Shown in pieces: positions 8,521-17,416 of a stretch of DNA of 64,000 bases. How positions within the stretch are numbered: position 1 is the first letter of the stretch; the number at the start of each line of letters is the position of its first letter. The position numbers and the translations under genes are program-made. The stretch spans positions 1 to 64,000 of the forward strand of contig CALUKD010000005.1 of NCBI GenBank assembly GCA_944321125.1. Direction: 5' to 3'. This DNA comes from Candidatus Butyricimonas faecavium (GTDB lineage: Bacteria; Bacteroidota; Bacteroidia; Bacteroidales; Marinifilaceae). A model generated the notes under the pieces. That model was not told where the DNA came from, did no database searches, and saw only the letters and a list, made by a program, of their open reading frames with translations.

Positions 8521-9903
8521 ATGCATACTGTAAGATTAGTAGTATTGGAGATCTCGGTTCTTCTGTTTGTTTTAATCCTCTGTTGGATAAGGGGAGGGAG
8601 GGAAAATGTTATATTTTCAGGAAAAGTTAAGAATCTAGATTCGGGGGTGGTATTGCTTTATCATGAGGATGGAATCACGGTAGATACACTTCGTTTGAAT
8701 AAAAAGGGTGAGTTTGTATATAAACCTTTGTTGTCAGATCTTCCAGGTGTATATATTGTGTGTGTTCAGGGAACATCCATGTTTACTTACATTTATTTAA
8801 GAAAAGGATGCCGTCTTCATTGTTTCTTTGATGTGACCCATCCGGAGAAAGTTCCGATTTTGAGCGGAGATGTTGTGGCGGAAAGTAAAATTATCCATAT
8901 AATGAATGAAGAATTTGTTTGTTTAGATCCGGAAATGATAGCACAGCAATCTTTTGAGAGATATGCCAAAGGAATAAATGATAAGTATAATGAAGTTATT
9001 TTATTGTTGAGAGAGACTCATGATCGGAAGTTTAGGCAAGAAGTACTAACCGAGTTGAATGCGAAACGGGATTATAATTTGTATTGTTTTAGGGCTGCTT
9101 ATAAACTTTATGTGTCTAGAGAAACAGATGTACAGGATACAGCATTTTGGAATTTTGCGCAAAAATTGGATTTAAATAAAATTGAAAATGTTAAAAGTGG
9201 ATTATTGAGAATGGTTATTGCTTGGGATTTTCAAAATGAATATGGTAAAGATGCATCGGATTTGGAGATTTTGCAAGAAGTGAATAAGCGGGTTTATAAT
9301 CAAAAAGTGTTGGATTATATGTCGGAAGAATGTATGCTGTCTGCTTTGGATAATGAAAGTTCTTTGGAGAAATTATCCGTAATGTATGATTTGTTTATGA
9401 AAATATGTAAGGATTGCGAGGCCTTGTCGAGAGTCAGGGAGAAGTATAAAAAAGTTCGGAGAACACTTTGTCGGCTTGTTCCTGGAAAGGAGATGATAGA
9501 TTTGGAAGTTGTAGATAGAGATGGAAATCATTTGAAACTTTCAAGTATAAAGAATGATATAATCTATGTTGATATCTGGTCTTCGTGGTGTGGCCCTTGT
9601 TGTTATGAGATGACTTTCTTGGAGGAATTAGCAAAAAAATACGAAAATAATTCTCGCCTGATGATCATTAGTCTTTCTACGGATGATAGTAAGAAGGAAT
9701 GGTTGGCAAAAGCTCCTGCCGATAAATCTAATTGGAAACAGTATTGGGCAACGGAACATACGAGAGAAATATTAGAAAATGAATATAATATATCAGCCAT
9801 ACCCCATTTTATGTTATTTGATGGGAATGGGAAAATTATAGACACCCATGCGCCTTGTCCCTCAGACAAAAACATCGATAAACTATTCCATAATCTTTTC
9901 TGA
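8521..9903 (+). CDS. TlpA/ResA-like thioredoxin-fold protein, locus 1
   Basis: The 460-residue protein has an N-terminal membrane anchor or uncleaved signal (residues about 7-23). A beta-rich region at about 29-120 resembles the DUF4369 domain found ahead of Bacteroidota thioredoxins, a helical linker follows, and a C-terminal TlpA-like thioredoxin domain spans about 322-460. The redox motif WCGPC lies near residue 357, preceded by YVDIWSS, and the cis-proline region reads ISAIPHFMLFD. It probably acts in the periplasm as a disulfide reductase. It closes SusCD locus 1, 6 bases after the previous gene. The LILC segment is a poor lipobox, so lipidation is doubtful. The link to import of a disulfide-containing or redox-active ligand is inferred. 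Confidence 0.85.
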   Translation: MHTVRLVVLEISVLLFVLILCWIRGGRENVIFSGKVKNLDSGVVLLYHEDGITVDTLRLNKKGEFVYKPLLSDLPGVYIVCVQGTSMFTYIYLRKGCRLHCFFDVTHPEKVPILSGDVVAESKIIHIMNEEFVCLDPEMIAQQSFERYAKGINDKYNEVILLLRETHDRKFRQEVLTELNAKRDYNLYCFRAAYKLYVSRETDVQDTAFWNFAQKLDLNKIENVKSGLLRMVIAWDFQNEYGKDASDLEILQEVNKRVYNQKVLDYMSEECMLSALDNESSLEKLSVMYDLFMKICKDCEALSRVREKYKKVRRTLCRLVPGKEMIDLEVVDRDGNHLKLSSIKNDIIYVDIWSSWCGPCCYEMTFLEELAKKYENNSRLMIISLSTDDSKKEWLAKAPADKSNWKQYWATEHTREILENEYNISAIPHFMLFDGNGKIIDTHAPCPSDKNIDKLFHNLF

Positions 9904-9937
9904 TCGTGCTGAGGGATCTCTTTTTGTTTTGTTGTAA

Positions 9938-9966
9938 GGACTGCTAACTGTCGTGGTTGGCAGTCC
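9938..9966. terminator. Hairpin after locus 1
   Basis: An 11-bp stem (GGACTGCTAAC paired with GTTGGCAGTCC, one G-U pair) with a 7-base loop lies 35 bases after the locus 1 stop codon. No clear T-run follows on the plus strand, so it may be a weak or factor-assisted terminator for locus 1, the convergent sigma gene, or both. The remaining 240 bases up to the sigma gene show no gene. Confidence 0.45.
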
Positions 9967-10207
9967 TCTTGGGGATTCAAATAAAAAATTAGTGGAATAA
10001 AAAAGAGACACTTCTGAGGACGCAGAGGGATTTTTTCATATTCTCCGTTAAATAGGTCGGATTTAAAGAACAGGGGTAAGCAAACTTTAATACAATGGCA
10101 AATTGTACGAGAAATTTTCGACATATAACTACCATTGAAGTTTACTAGATTAGATGTTTACCGAAGTTACAAGTTGAACTACTATGAGAGATTCTTGATT
10201 TAATTTC

Positions 10208-10792
10208 CTACTTCTCTCTTTCATAATCGTTCAAAATGAATAAAAGGAGTAAAGAATCTTTGGAAAGTTTGTTTTTGAGGTAAGCAATGGCTTCTGATTT
10301 TTTATTGTAAATGGTTTGTTTATTTTTACCTAGCTTTTGAGCAATCTCTTCTGCTTTCCAACCGTTGAGAAATAGTTTTAATATTTCGGCACTCTCCTCG
10401 GGTAATAATCCTAGAATGTGGTGAAACGTGGAAAGAGTTTCACTTTCAATAACATTTACTTCAAATTGATCTTTGTCTAATAATAAGCTAGCCTCGTATT
10501 CTTCTATATATTGGTGATGCCTAACGTAACTTTTAAAATGGTTACGTAAAGAGACGAACAGATAAGCTTTGATATCGGTTAAACGTTCGAATTTTAGGGA
10601 GTCCGATTGCCATAGGTTTAAAAATATATCATGAATGGCATCACGGGGTTCTATTTCGGTATGTTGGTAAAGTTTTGCTGCAAAATAAAATAAGTCATTA
10701 TAGAATAGAGAATAAACTTTTCCGAAATCTTTCTCTATCCGGCGATTGAAATTTCTTAGCAACGTGACTTCTTCTTTTTCCGATATCATCAT
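10208..10792 (-). CDS. ECF-type RNA polymerase sigma-70 factor, locus 2
   Basis: This is a small alternative sigma factor of 194 residues from the ATG at 10792 (10789 is also possible). Region 2 spans about residues 18-95, with FYNDLFYFAAKLY, AIHDIFLNLW and the DNA-melting stretch DIKAYLFVSLRNHFKSYV. Region 4 spans about 125-180, with LLPEESAEILKLFLNGW, the helix-turn-helix EEIAQKLGKNKQTIYNKKSEA and YLKNKL. It is transcribed away from the FecR gene, 320 bases off, whereas sigma and FecR are usually co-directional. It probably directs transcription of SusCD locus 2 once released by FecR. Its own promoter was not resolved in the AT-rich divergent region. Confidence 0.9.
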   Translation of the reverse strand: MMISEKEEVTLLRNFNRRIEKDFGKVYSLFYNDLFYFAAKLYQHTEIEPRDAIHDIFLNLWQSDSLKFERLTDIKAYLFVSLRNHFKSYVRHHQYIEEYEASLLLDKDQFEVNVIESETLSTFHHILGLLPEESAEILKLFLNGWKAEEIAQKLGKNKQTIYNKKSEAIAYLKNKLSKDSLLLLFILNDYEREK

Positions 10793-11112
10793 ATTTATCA
10801 AATCTTATTGCCGATGGAAATACTTATCTTATTAGTACGGGAACTTGATTTTCAAAAAACAAATTAATTCATAAAATCAGAAACTTGCAAATACAAAAAG
10901 AAATTGTTACGTTTTCTTTGTTTTTTTTATCTTATAAGTAGTTGGTATTCACTTGTGTTGAAAGCTGAGCGATTTTTTTATAAAAAAATCCGACTTTAAA
11001 AGTAAATTTCCTTGTTTCATTCGTTTTATTAATGAATTGTCAAAGGAGTATAGAGTTTATACATATCCGGAGATACAAAGATGATAAGAGTAAAAGGTAA
11101 AAAAATAATTCT

Positions 11113-12297
11113 ATGGGATCGGAAGATAAAGAATTTAAAGACTATTTTCATCGGGCTCATCACCTTGCTGAAAAGTTGTTGTCGACCTATGATAAAAATT
11201 TGAGTTTGGAAGAGAATAGGGAGTTCAACGCTTTTCTGAAGGAGAATCATCTTTCCGGAGAGTTGATAGACCGCCTGACTTCTGCTGAAATTCACCGTGA
11301 ATATTACGATCGGTTGACTCAAGAGGATCAAGAGAAAAATCTGGCTTTATTGTTTGAGCGAATGAGGGAAAAGAAACCGAGGCAGAAAAAATTTAGAATA
11401 TGGTATCGTATTGCAGCTTCAGCTGCCGCAGTAGTGGCTTTTGTTTTTTGGTTTATACCCGGGCAAAAGGAGGAGAAGCATGATGATTGGTATAGTCAGG
11501 TTGTAACGAAACAATATACCCAGCCGACTTTGATTTTAGAGAACGATAGTTCCTTGGTTTTGGTTGATCACACTCGGGAAGATATTGTGGCGCAGGATTA
11601 TGAAATTGAAAAATCACAGGAAAATACATTGAAGTATACGATGACCGGGCAGGGGGGGGCTCTTCGTTACAATAAGTTGATTGTGCCCCGGAAATACACT
11701 TATGCGTTGAAATTAAGTGATGGAACGGAGGTCATTTTGAATGCCGGGAGTATGCTTCGTTATCCAGTGAACTTTGCTACTGATAAGCGAGAAGTAGAAT
11801 TAATCGGGGAAGCTTTTTTCAAGGTGGCTAAGTCGGATAAAACTTTTCTGGTGCGGATGGGAGAGAATCACTTAAAGGTTTACGGAACACAATTTAACGT
11901 GTATTCTAGGGAAAATCGTAATATTGAAATAGTATTGGTCGAAGGGAGTATTGGATTTAAAGCAGATAGTCGGGAAGAGATCAGGCTTAGGCCTTCCCAG
12001 ATGGTGGTTTGTCATCCGGGAAGCGGAGAGATTCAGGTGAAAGAGGTTAATCCGAAAGATTATACCATGTGGTTGGAAAATATGTTTGTTTTTAAAGAAC
12101 AAACTTTGGAGCGGATCATGTCGGAATTATCCGTGTGGTATGGGATACAAATAGAAATACGACCGGATTTGGAAAATACTAGATTGACATTAATTATGAA
12201 CAAGGATAATTCTCTGGATGAGGTCTTTAAGTTTATTACGGAAATTACAAATATAAAAATAATTAAAACTGGAAATATGGAATATAAAACAGAGTAG
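11113..12297 (+). CDS. FecR-family anti-sigma factor, locus 2
   Basis: The 394-residue inner-membrane protein would hold the ECF sigma factor and receive the signal from the STN domain of SusC. The cytoplasmic N-terminal part (1-96) is helical and charged, a single transmembrane helix lies at about 98-117 (IAASAAAVVAFVFWFIPG), and the rest is periplasmic. The FecR domain covers about 190-290 (YALKLSDGTEVILNAGSML, YPVNF, REVELIGEAFFKVAKS, FLVRMGENHLKVYGTQFNV). A DUF4974 domain follows at about 315-390 (FKEQTLERIMSELSVWYGI). A terminator-like hairpin separates it from the SusC gene downstream, so SusC may have separate control. Confidence 0.92.
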   Translation: MGSEDKEFKDYFHRAHHLAEKLLSTYDKNLSLEENREFNAFLKENHLSGELIDRLTSAEIHREYYDRLTQEDQEKNLALLFERMREKKPRQKKFRIWYRIAASAAAVVAFVFWFIPGQKEEKHDDWYSQVVTKQYTQPTLILENDSSLVLVDHTREDIVAQDYEIEKSQENTLKYTMTGQGGALRYNKLIVPRKYTYALKLSDGTEVILNAGSMLRYPVNFATDKREVELIGEAFFKVAKSDKTFLVRMGENHLKVYGTQFNVYSRENRNIEIVLVEGSIGFKADSREEIRLRPSQMVVCHPGSGEIQVKEVNPKDYTMWLENMFVFKEQTLERIMSELSVWYGIQIEIRPDLENTRLTLIMNKDNSLDEVFKFITEITNIKIIKTGNMEYKTE

Positions 12298-12308
12298 AAA
12301 ATAAAAGA

Positions 12309-12330
12309 GCATCCTAGGGATGCCCTTTTT
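12309..12330 (+). terminator. Intrinsic terminator between FecR and SusC
   Basis: A 6-bp stem GCATCC/GGATGC with a 3-base loop is followed by CCTTTTT, 11 bases after the FecR stop. A second inverted repeat (ACTTTCC at 12333-12339, GGAAAGT at 12370-12376) follows at once. The pair could terminate fecR transcription or attenuate read-through into SusC. Confidence 0.6.
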
Positions 12331-12439
12331 AGACTTTCCCGCAGAATTAGATTGGCGTCGGTGTCTGTCGGAAAGTGGCGATTCAGTAATGTGTGAATAA
12401 GTATAACTTAATTTGTATTACCAAATGCTACACAAAATT

Positions 12440-15400
12440 ATGAAAAAAAAAGTATGTAGTAAAAATGCCTGGTGTATTTATTTTCTTTTTGCGGTGATTT
12501 TATTGCCGCTTCAGACAAAGGCTGTTACCGCTTCAGTGCAGTCTATACGGAGTTTATCCCTTGAGGATAAGGTGGTCACTATTCATGTTAAGGATGTTTC
12601 TTTAGATGAAATTTTGTTGCAGATCAATAAGCAGACGAATATTTCTTTTGGTTATCAAGAGGGTGTGATTGATAAAGAACAAAAATTCTCTTTAGATGTT
12701 TCCGGAGTAACTGTAGAAGAAGCTTTGCGAATTCTTTTTAAGAATAGTAACTATGATTTTGAATACAAAGACGAACGGATATTGATCGTCTTAAAGTCTG
12801 TCAAGCCACAAACGGACTTGCAAAAGGGTGGGACAGTGAAAGGAGTTGTTCGGGATCAGTCGGGATCACCTCTACCCGGAGCTACCGTTTTACTTAAAGG
12901 AACGACTTTGGGAGTTGCTACTGATGTGAATGGAGCTTATCGTCTTCAGATTCCAGCTGGGAATCAAATTTTGGTATTTTCGCTTGTTGGAATGAAAACG
13001 CAGGAGATCCCTTATAAGGGGCAAACTGAAATCAATGTGACAATGGAAGAGGATATTACAGAGATGGATGAGGTTGTTGTAACGGGATATTCTGTCCGAA
13101 AAGTGAGTGAAATGACGGGAGCTGCACAACAATTTGATGGGAAAGAAATTGCTAATAACATGGCAAATAGTGATATCTTGTCGGCTTTGAAAGGACATAC
13201 TACTGGTTTACAGATTTCAGGTAGTGACGGAAATCCTGCGCGGAATAATTCTTTGCTTTTGAGAGGAGTTGGTACATTCTACGATGGCAAACAGTATCCA
13301 TTGATCGTGATTGATGGAATTGTTACTGATTTTACAAATATTAATGGAGTGGTGGCAGCCAATGATATCGAAAAGATAACGGTGTTGAAAGACGCTGCTT
13401 CTTCTGCTATTTATGGGTCTCGCGCTGCAATGGGGGTAATTGTGATTACGACGAAAAAAGGACAGAAAAGTAAACTGACAACTTCCGTGGATATGAAATT
13501 CGGACTCAGTGTGCAAAATTTCGGGGGATTGCGATATATGACCTCGGAAGAATTACTTGATTTTGGAAAAATGAGTTTGACAAACTGGTGGAACGGAAAT
13601 ACGAGTTTACAGGCAAAATACCCTGATAGAGATAAATTTATTCAAGATACTTTAGGTGTATTAGCCCAAAATTTTGATCTTACGCGTACAACCGATTGGA
13701 GAGATTTACAGTATCAACACGGGGTTACCAAAAGTGTAGGTGTCAATATCTCTGGAGGTAGTGAGAAAGCCAGTTACTATTTGTCCTATAATTATTTCGA
13801 TGAAAAAGGTACAAAAATCGATAATTATTTGACCCGTAATTTTCTGAAAGTACGTATGGATTATGATGTTACTTCATTTTTAACTTTGGGGGTAAACTTG
13901 AGTGGAGCGTTTTCTAGATACGAAAGCCCTAATAGTGGTTCTTTTGAAGATTACCATCCTTGGCTTTCCCCGTATGATGAGAATGGTAGCTTGAAAAAGA
14001 GTATTCCGCAATGGAGAAGGTTTGCCATGTATAATGTAGATTTGGTAAATCCTTTGATGGATAATCAATATAATAGTAGTATTACCCGGAATGATAATTT
14101 GATGGGATCTTTTAGCGGGACTTTACGTCCTTTTAGTTGGATGACTATTACTTCTGTGAATACTTATACGCGGGCTTATTCTAATACGAATAATTATCAG
14201 GATAGTCGAACTTACTCCGGTAATTACAGTAGCAATAATTTCAGTAATGGAATCTTGGATATTATTGATACCCGAGAAAATAGTTTTCTGACTTCTAATA
14301 TTCTCCGGATGGAATATCGTTTTAATGACCACGATATATCTGGGCTTTTGGGACAGGAGTATTACGAACGGCATTCCCGTAGTTCTGATTTGTCTATGTA
14401 TGATCAAAGCGTTGTTGGGGAAAGAAATGTCGGAGGATTTTCAAAGGTCGGGAAAAAAATACAATCTTCTTATGTACCGGGAGGAAGTGAGAGCGAATCG
14501 GGAAGTTTCTCTATTTTTGCAGAAGCCAACTATAACTATAAAGGTAAATACATGGCTTCGGTATCTTTCCGTACGGACGCTTCTACCAATTTTGGAAAAG
14601 ATAACCGTTATGGAAAATTTTACTCTGTGAGTGGAGCTTGGTTGGTGTCTTCGGAAAAATTTATGCAGAAACAGAGGGCTCTGTCATTCCTTAAATTGCG
14701 TTTAAGTTACGGTACCTCAGGTAAAGAAGCGGGAATGGACTATCTGAATTATACGTTATACGCTATTGGAAAAGATTATGAAGATTATTATCGGGAACAT
14801 CCCGTGTATCCTTCTTCTTATCCCGCAGTGATCAATCAATTGGGAAATGATCAATTGACTTGGGAAACTGCTTATACTTTTGACGTGGGGTTAGATATGG
14901 GATTTTTAAATGATCGTATTCGTTTGAATGCAGATTATTATAGACGTCGTAACAGTGACCTTATCATGAGTGTTTCAACGGCAGCAGCTGTCGGAGTTGG
15001 TTCCCAATTCCGGAATGTCGGGGAGATGCTAAACCAAGGAGTGGAACTGACGTTAAATACCCACACTCTAAAATCTCCTGATTTTAACTGGCATACAACT
15101 TTTACGTTTAGTTATAATAAGAATAAATTGACCAAGTTGTATGACGATTATTATGTGGACGGGGAAGGACGTACTTTCTATGAGGGTGATAATATTGATA
15201 TGTTGAAGAAAGTAAAAGTGACCGGAGTAGATGAAGAAACCGGAAAGCCGATTTATGAGCGTGTAAATGAAGATGGGTCTATAGAATATGTAAATACACT
15301 GACGGCAGCAACTTCTGGAAATGGAGAGTTGAGCTATCAAGATATCGGTTTAAAACGAGCTCCTTACTACGGAGGGTTCACCAATACGTTCCTGTATAAA

Positions 15401-15844
15401 AATTTTGAACTTTACGTACATATGACTTATAGCTTTGGTTATAAGGCATACAGTAGTCTGAAAACAAGTTATACGGATGGAACTGCATGGTTGTATGACA
15501 ATATGTATAAGGTTCCTTCGGGTTTGAAAATTTGGGAAAAGCCTGGAGATGATGCAGATATACCAATGGTGAACAGTGATCCTTCTTATACACAGAACCT
15601 TTATGGAACAACTTCTTTTGGGTATATTAATTGTGGACACGTGCGTATTTCTAAGATTCGTTTATCATATAATTTCCCGGAAAAATGGCTGCGTCAGTTA
15701 CGGGTGCAAAATTTGGCATTAAGTTTCACTTGTGATAATGTCGGGGTGATCACTTCTCGTAATTTTATCGGGGCTGACCCGGAGAATTTAGGAGATTGGC
15801 CAGCTCCTCGTCGTTATGTTTTTGGATTGAATTTTACTTTTTAA
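12440..15844 (+). CDS. SusC-family TonB-dependent transporter with STN signalling domain, locus 2
   Basis: The ATG at 12440 gives 1134 residues with signal peptide MKKKVCSKNAWCIYFLFAV and following hydrophobic core; an ATG 15 bases upstream and a TTG before it are less apt. Residues about 42-120 form an STN (secretin/TonB short N-terminal) domain (KVVTIHVKDVSLDEILLQIN, GVTVEEALRILFKNSNYDFEY) that in related receptors signals to FecR. A carboxypeptidase-regulatory-like domain follows at about 135-215 (SGSPLPGATVLLKGTTLGVATD). The plug has MDEVVVTGYSVRKVSEMTGA, ITVLKDAASSAIYGSRAAMG and VIVITTKKGQK, ahead of the barrel. SusD follows after 17 bases. The presence of STN plus an adjacent FecR and sigma supports ligand-induced autoregulation. 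Confidence 0.94.
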   Translation: MKKKVCSKNAWCIYFLFAVILLPLQTKAVTASVQSIRSLSLEDKVVTIHVKDVSLDEILLQINKQTNISFGYQEGVIDKEQKFSLDVSGVTVEEALRILFKNSNYDFEYKDERILIVLKSVKPQTDLQKGGTVKGVVRDQSGSPLPGATVLLKGTTLGVATDVNGAYRLQIPAGNQILVFSLVGMKTQEIPYKGQTEINVTMEEDITEMDEVVVTGYSVRKVSEMTGAAQQFDGKEIANNMANSDILSALKGHTTGLQISGSDGNPARNNSLLLRGVGTFYDGKQYPLIVIDGIVTDFTNINGVVAANDIEKITVLKDAASSAIYGSRAAMGVIVITTKKGQKSKLTTSVDMKFGLSVQNFGGLRYMTSEELLDFGKMSLTNWWNGNTSLQAKYPDRDKFIQDTLGVLAQNFDLTRTTDWRDLQYQHGVTKSVGVNISGGSEKASYYLSYNYFDEKGTKIDNYLTRNFLKVRMDYDVTSFLTLGVNLSGAFSRYESPNSGSFEDYHPWLSPYDENGSLKKSIPQWRRFAMYNVDLVNPLMDNQYNSSITRNDNLMGSFSGTLRPFSWMTITSVNTYTRAYSNTNNYQDSRTYSGNYSSNNFSNGILDIIDTRENSFLTSNILRMEYRFNDHDISGLLGQEYYERHSRSSDLSMYDQSVVGERNVGGFSKVGKKIQSSYVPGGSESESGSFSIFAEANYNYKGKYMASVSFRTDASTNFGKDNRYGKFYSVSGAWLVSSEKFMQKQRALSFLKLRLSYGTSGKEAGMDYLNYTLYAIGKDYEDYYREHPVYPSSYPAVINQLGNDQLTWETAYTFDVGLDMGFLNDRIRLNADYYRRRNSDLIMSVSTAAAVGVGSQFRNVGEMLNQGVELTLNTHTLKSPDFNWHTTFTFSYNKNKLTKLYDDYYVDGEGRTFYEGDNIDMLKKVKVTGVDEETGKPIYERVNEDGSIEYVNTLTAATSGNGELSYQDIGLKRAPYYGGFTNTFLYKNFELYVHMTYSFGYKAYSSLKTSYTDGTAWLYDNMYKVPSGLKIWEKPGDDADIPMVNSDPSYTQNLYGTTSFGYINCGHVRISKIRLSYNFPEKWLRQLRVQNLALSFTCDNVGVITSRNFIGADPENLGDWPAPRRYVFGLNFTF

Positions 15845-15861
15845 TGGTTAAATGACTGATT

Positions 15862-17415
15862 ATGAAAAAATATATTAGTTTCATATGGATTCTGGTTTTC
15901 TTGGGGTGTGATTCCCGTCTGGATGAAATGCGACCGCATAATATGTCGGATGCCTCTACTTATCTGAAAAAATTTGAGAATGTGGTAAATGCGACTTCCG
16001 GTTTATATGAATTATTTTATGGTCAAGGTGTTGGAAGTTTTAATTATGATTTTGTTTATGAATCTGTTTTTCATACTTTAGGTGAATTTAGAGGGAATAA
16101 TGTTGTTTTTGTAGAACCTTTTGAAGGGACTTCAGATATTGCCTTAGGGGCTCCAGATGCACACTTTTATTTATACAGCGATCAGAAAAATCAGTCTTTC
16201 GCTTGGCCGATGTGGTTAAAAATGAATCAGGTTGTTTTGGGAGCTTCCAAGAACATTGAGGCTATAAAATTGTTAGAAAAAGAACCGACCGAGCAGTCTC
16301 GTTTGGATGAATTAAAGCGGTTAAAAGGTGAAAATTATTTTATCCGTGGACTGTTTCTTTTTCATGGGGTAAATGTTTTTGGACTTCCGTATTGGAATGA
16401 ACCTGATAAAAATCCGGGAGTTCCTTTGGATACAACCGGAAGCGGACAATTGTTAGCTCGAAGTACAGTAAAGGAGTGTTATGAGTGTATTATCCGGGAT
16501 TTTAATAATGCAGCTTCTTTTTTACCAGATGAAAGAATGGATCGGTCGTTTGCAAATCGTGCAGCGGCTTATGGAATGCTTTCCCGAGTATACCTTTATA
16601 TGGGAGGACGCTTTGATTCTCCGAATGTAGATTATAATAAGTTGGCTATTACTTATGCCGATAAAGTGTTTGAGATTCAGAACGATGTGGTGGATATTCT
16701 TAGGGGAGAGGAATATAAAGAGTTGTATTTGAAAGATCCGAAAACCAATCCGGAAATTCTTTTTGCTTTTAATCCCGCTAATTTCCCTTCGGATAGCCCC
16801 AGTTATATTCATTCTTACTACTCTTGGGATGGATTTGCCGATTCTAAAGAAGAATTTCCTTGTCCGGCAGTAATCTCTAGGGATTATGAAAAAATTATGG
16901 ATAAAGAAAAAGATCTTCGTTGGAAATATTTTACTACTCCTTCTATTCGCCATCAGGGAAGATACACCACAACAAAATATGATGGTGGGGAATCTGAGCT
17001 TTTTCCGGGATTCTTAATGTTTGAATGTCCGACAATTTTTATTCGTGTCGGAGAGGTTATTCTGAACCGGGCGGAAGCTTATGCGAAATCTGGAGAAGAT
17101 GGTAAAGCTTTGATTGATCTTAACCAGATCCGAGAACGGGCAGGTTTGTCTGCATTACACGGAATTGGAGGACAACAGTTAAGAGATTCCATTTTCATGG
17201 AGAGACGCAGAGAGTTGGCATTTGAAGCTCAGACATTCTATGATTACACGCGTAATGGGATAAAAATCTCCCGGGAGGATGTGACGACTGTTTATCAAGA
17301 TTATATTGGTAGGCAGTATAACGAGGTTGATCCTCTTTCTTCTCGCCGGATAGTTTGTCTTATCCCATCGGAAGAATTGAAATTGAATCCGGCATTAGTA
17401 CAGAATACATATTGA
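15862..17415 (+). CDS. SusD/RagB-family substrate-binding lipoprotein, locus 2
   Basis: The 517-residue protein starts with lipoprotein signal MKKYISFIWILVFLGC (Cys 16). SusD-like TPR helices include RLKGENYFIRGLFLFHGVNVFG near residues 153-175. The C-terminal part has the family motifs VGEVILNRAEAYAKSG, LNQIRERAGL and FMERRRELAFEAQTFYDYTR, with terminal KLNPALVQN. It is paired with the preceding SusC and followed after one base by a thioredoxin-like lipoprotein gene, so the three form one operon. It would cap the SusC pore and bind the unknown ligand of locus 2. Confidence 0.93.
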   Translation: MKKYISFIWILVFLGCDSRLDEMRPHNMSDASTYLKKFENVVNATSGLYELFYGQGVGSFNYDFVYESVFHTLGEFRGNNVVFVEPFEGTSDIALGAPDAHFYLYSDQKNQSFAWPMWLKMNQVVLGASKNIEAIKLLEKEPTEQSRLDELKRLKGENYFIRGLFLFHGVNVFGLPYWNEPDKNPGVPLDTTGSGQLLARSTVKECYECIIRDFNNAASFLPDERMDRSFANRAAAYGMLSRVYLYMGGRFDSPNVDYNKLAITYADKVFEIQNDVVDILRGEEYKELYLKDPKTNPEILFAFNPANFPSDSPSYIHSYYSWDGFADSKEEFPCPAVISRDYEKIMDKEKDLRWKYFTTPSIRHQGRYTTTKYDGGESELFPGFLMFECPTIFIRVGEVILNRAEAYAKSGEDGKALIDLNQIRERAGLSALHGIGGQQLRDSIFMERRRELAFEAQTFYDYTRNGIKISREDVTTVYQDYIGRQYNEVDPLSSRRIVCLIPSEELKLNPALVQNTY

Positions 17416-17416
17416 T

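Noticed and set aside
9603-10124. 173-residue minus-strand reading frame overlapping the thioredoxin gene and its downstream spacer
   Set aside because: It overlaps the clear WCGPC thioredoxin domain on the other strand and has no recognisable domain; the codons look like an antisense shadow.
12301-12439. Riboswitch-like structure before SusC of locus 2
   Set aside because: Only a terminator and one wide inverted repeat are visible; no known riboswitch core could be recognised.
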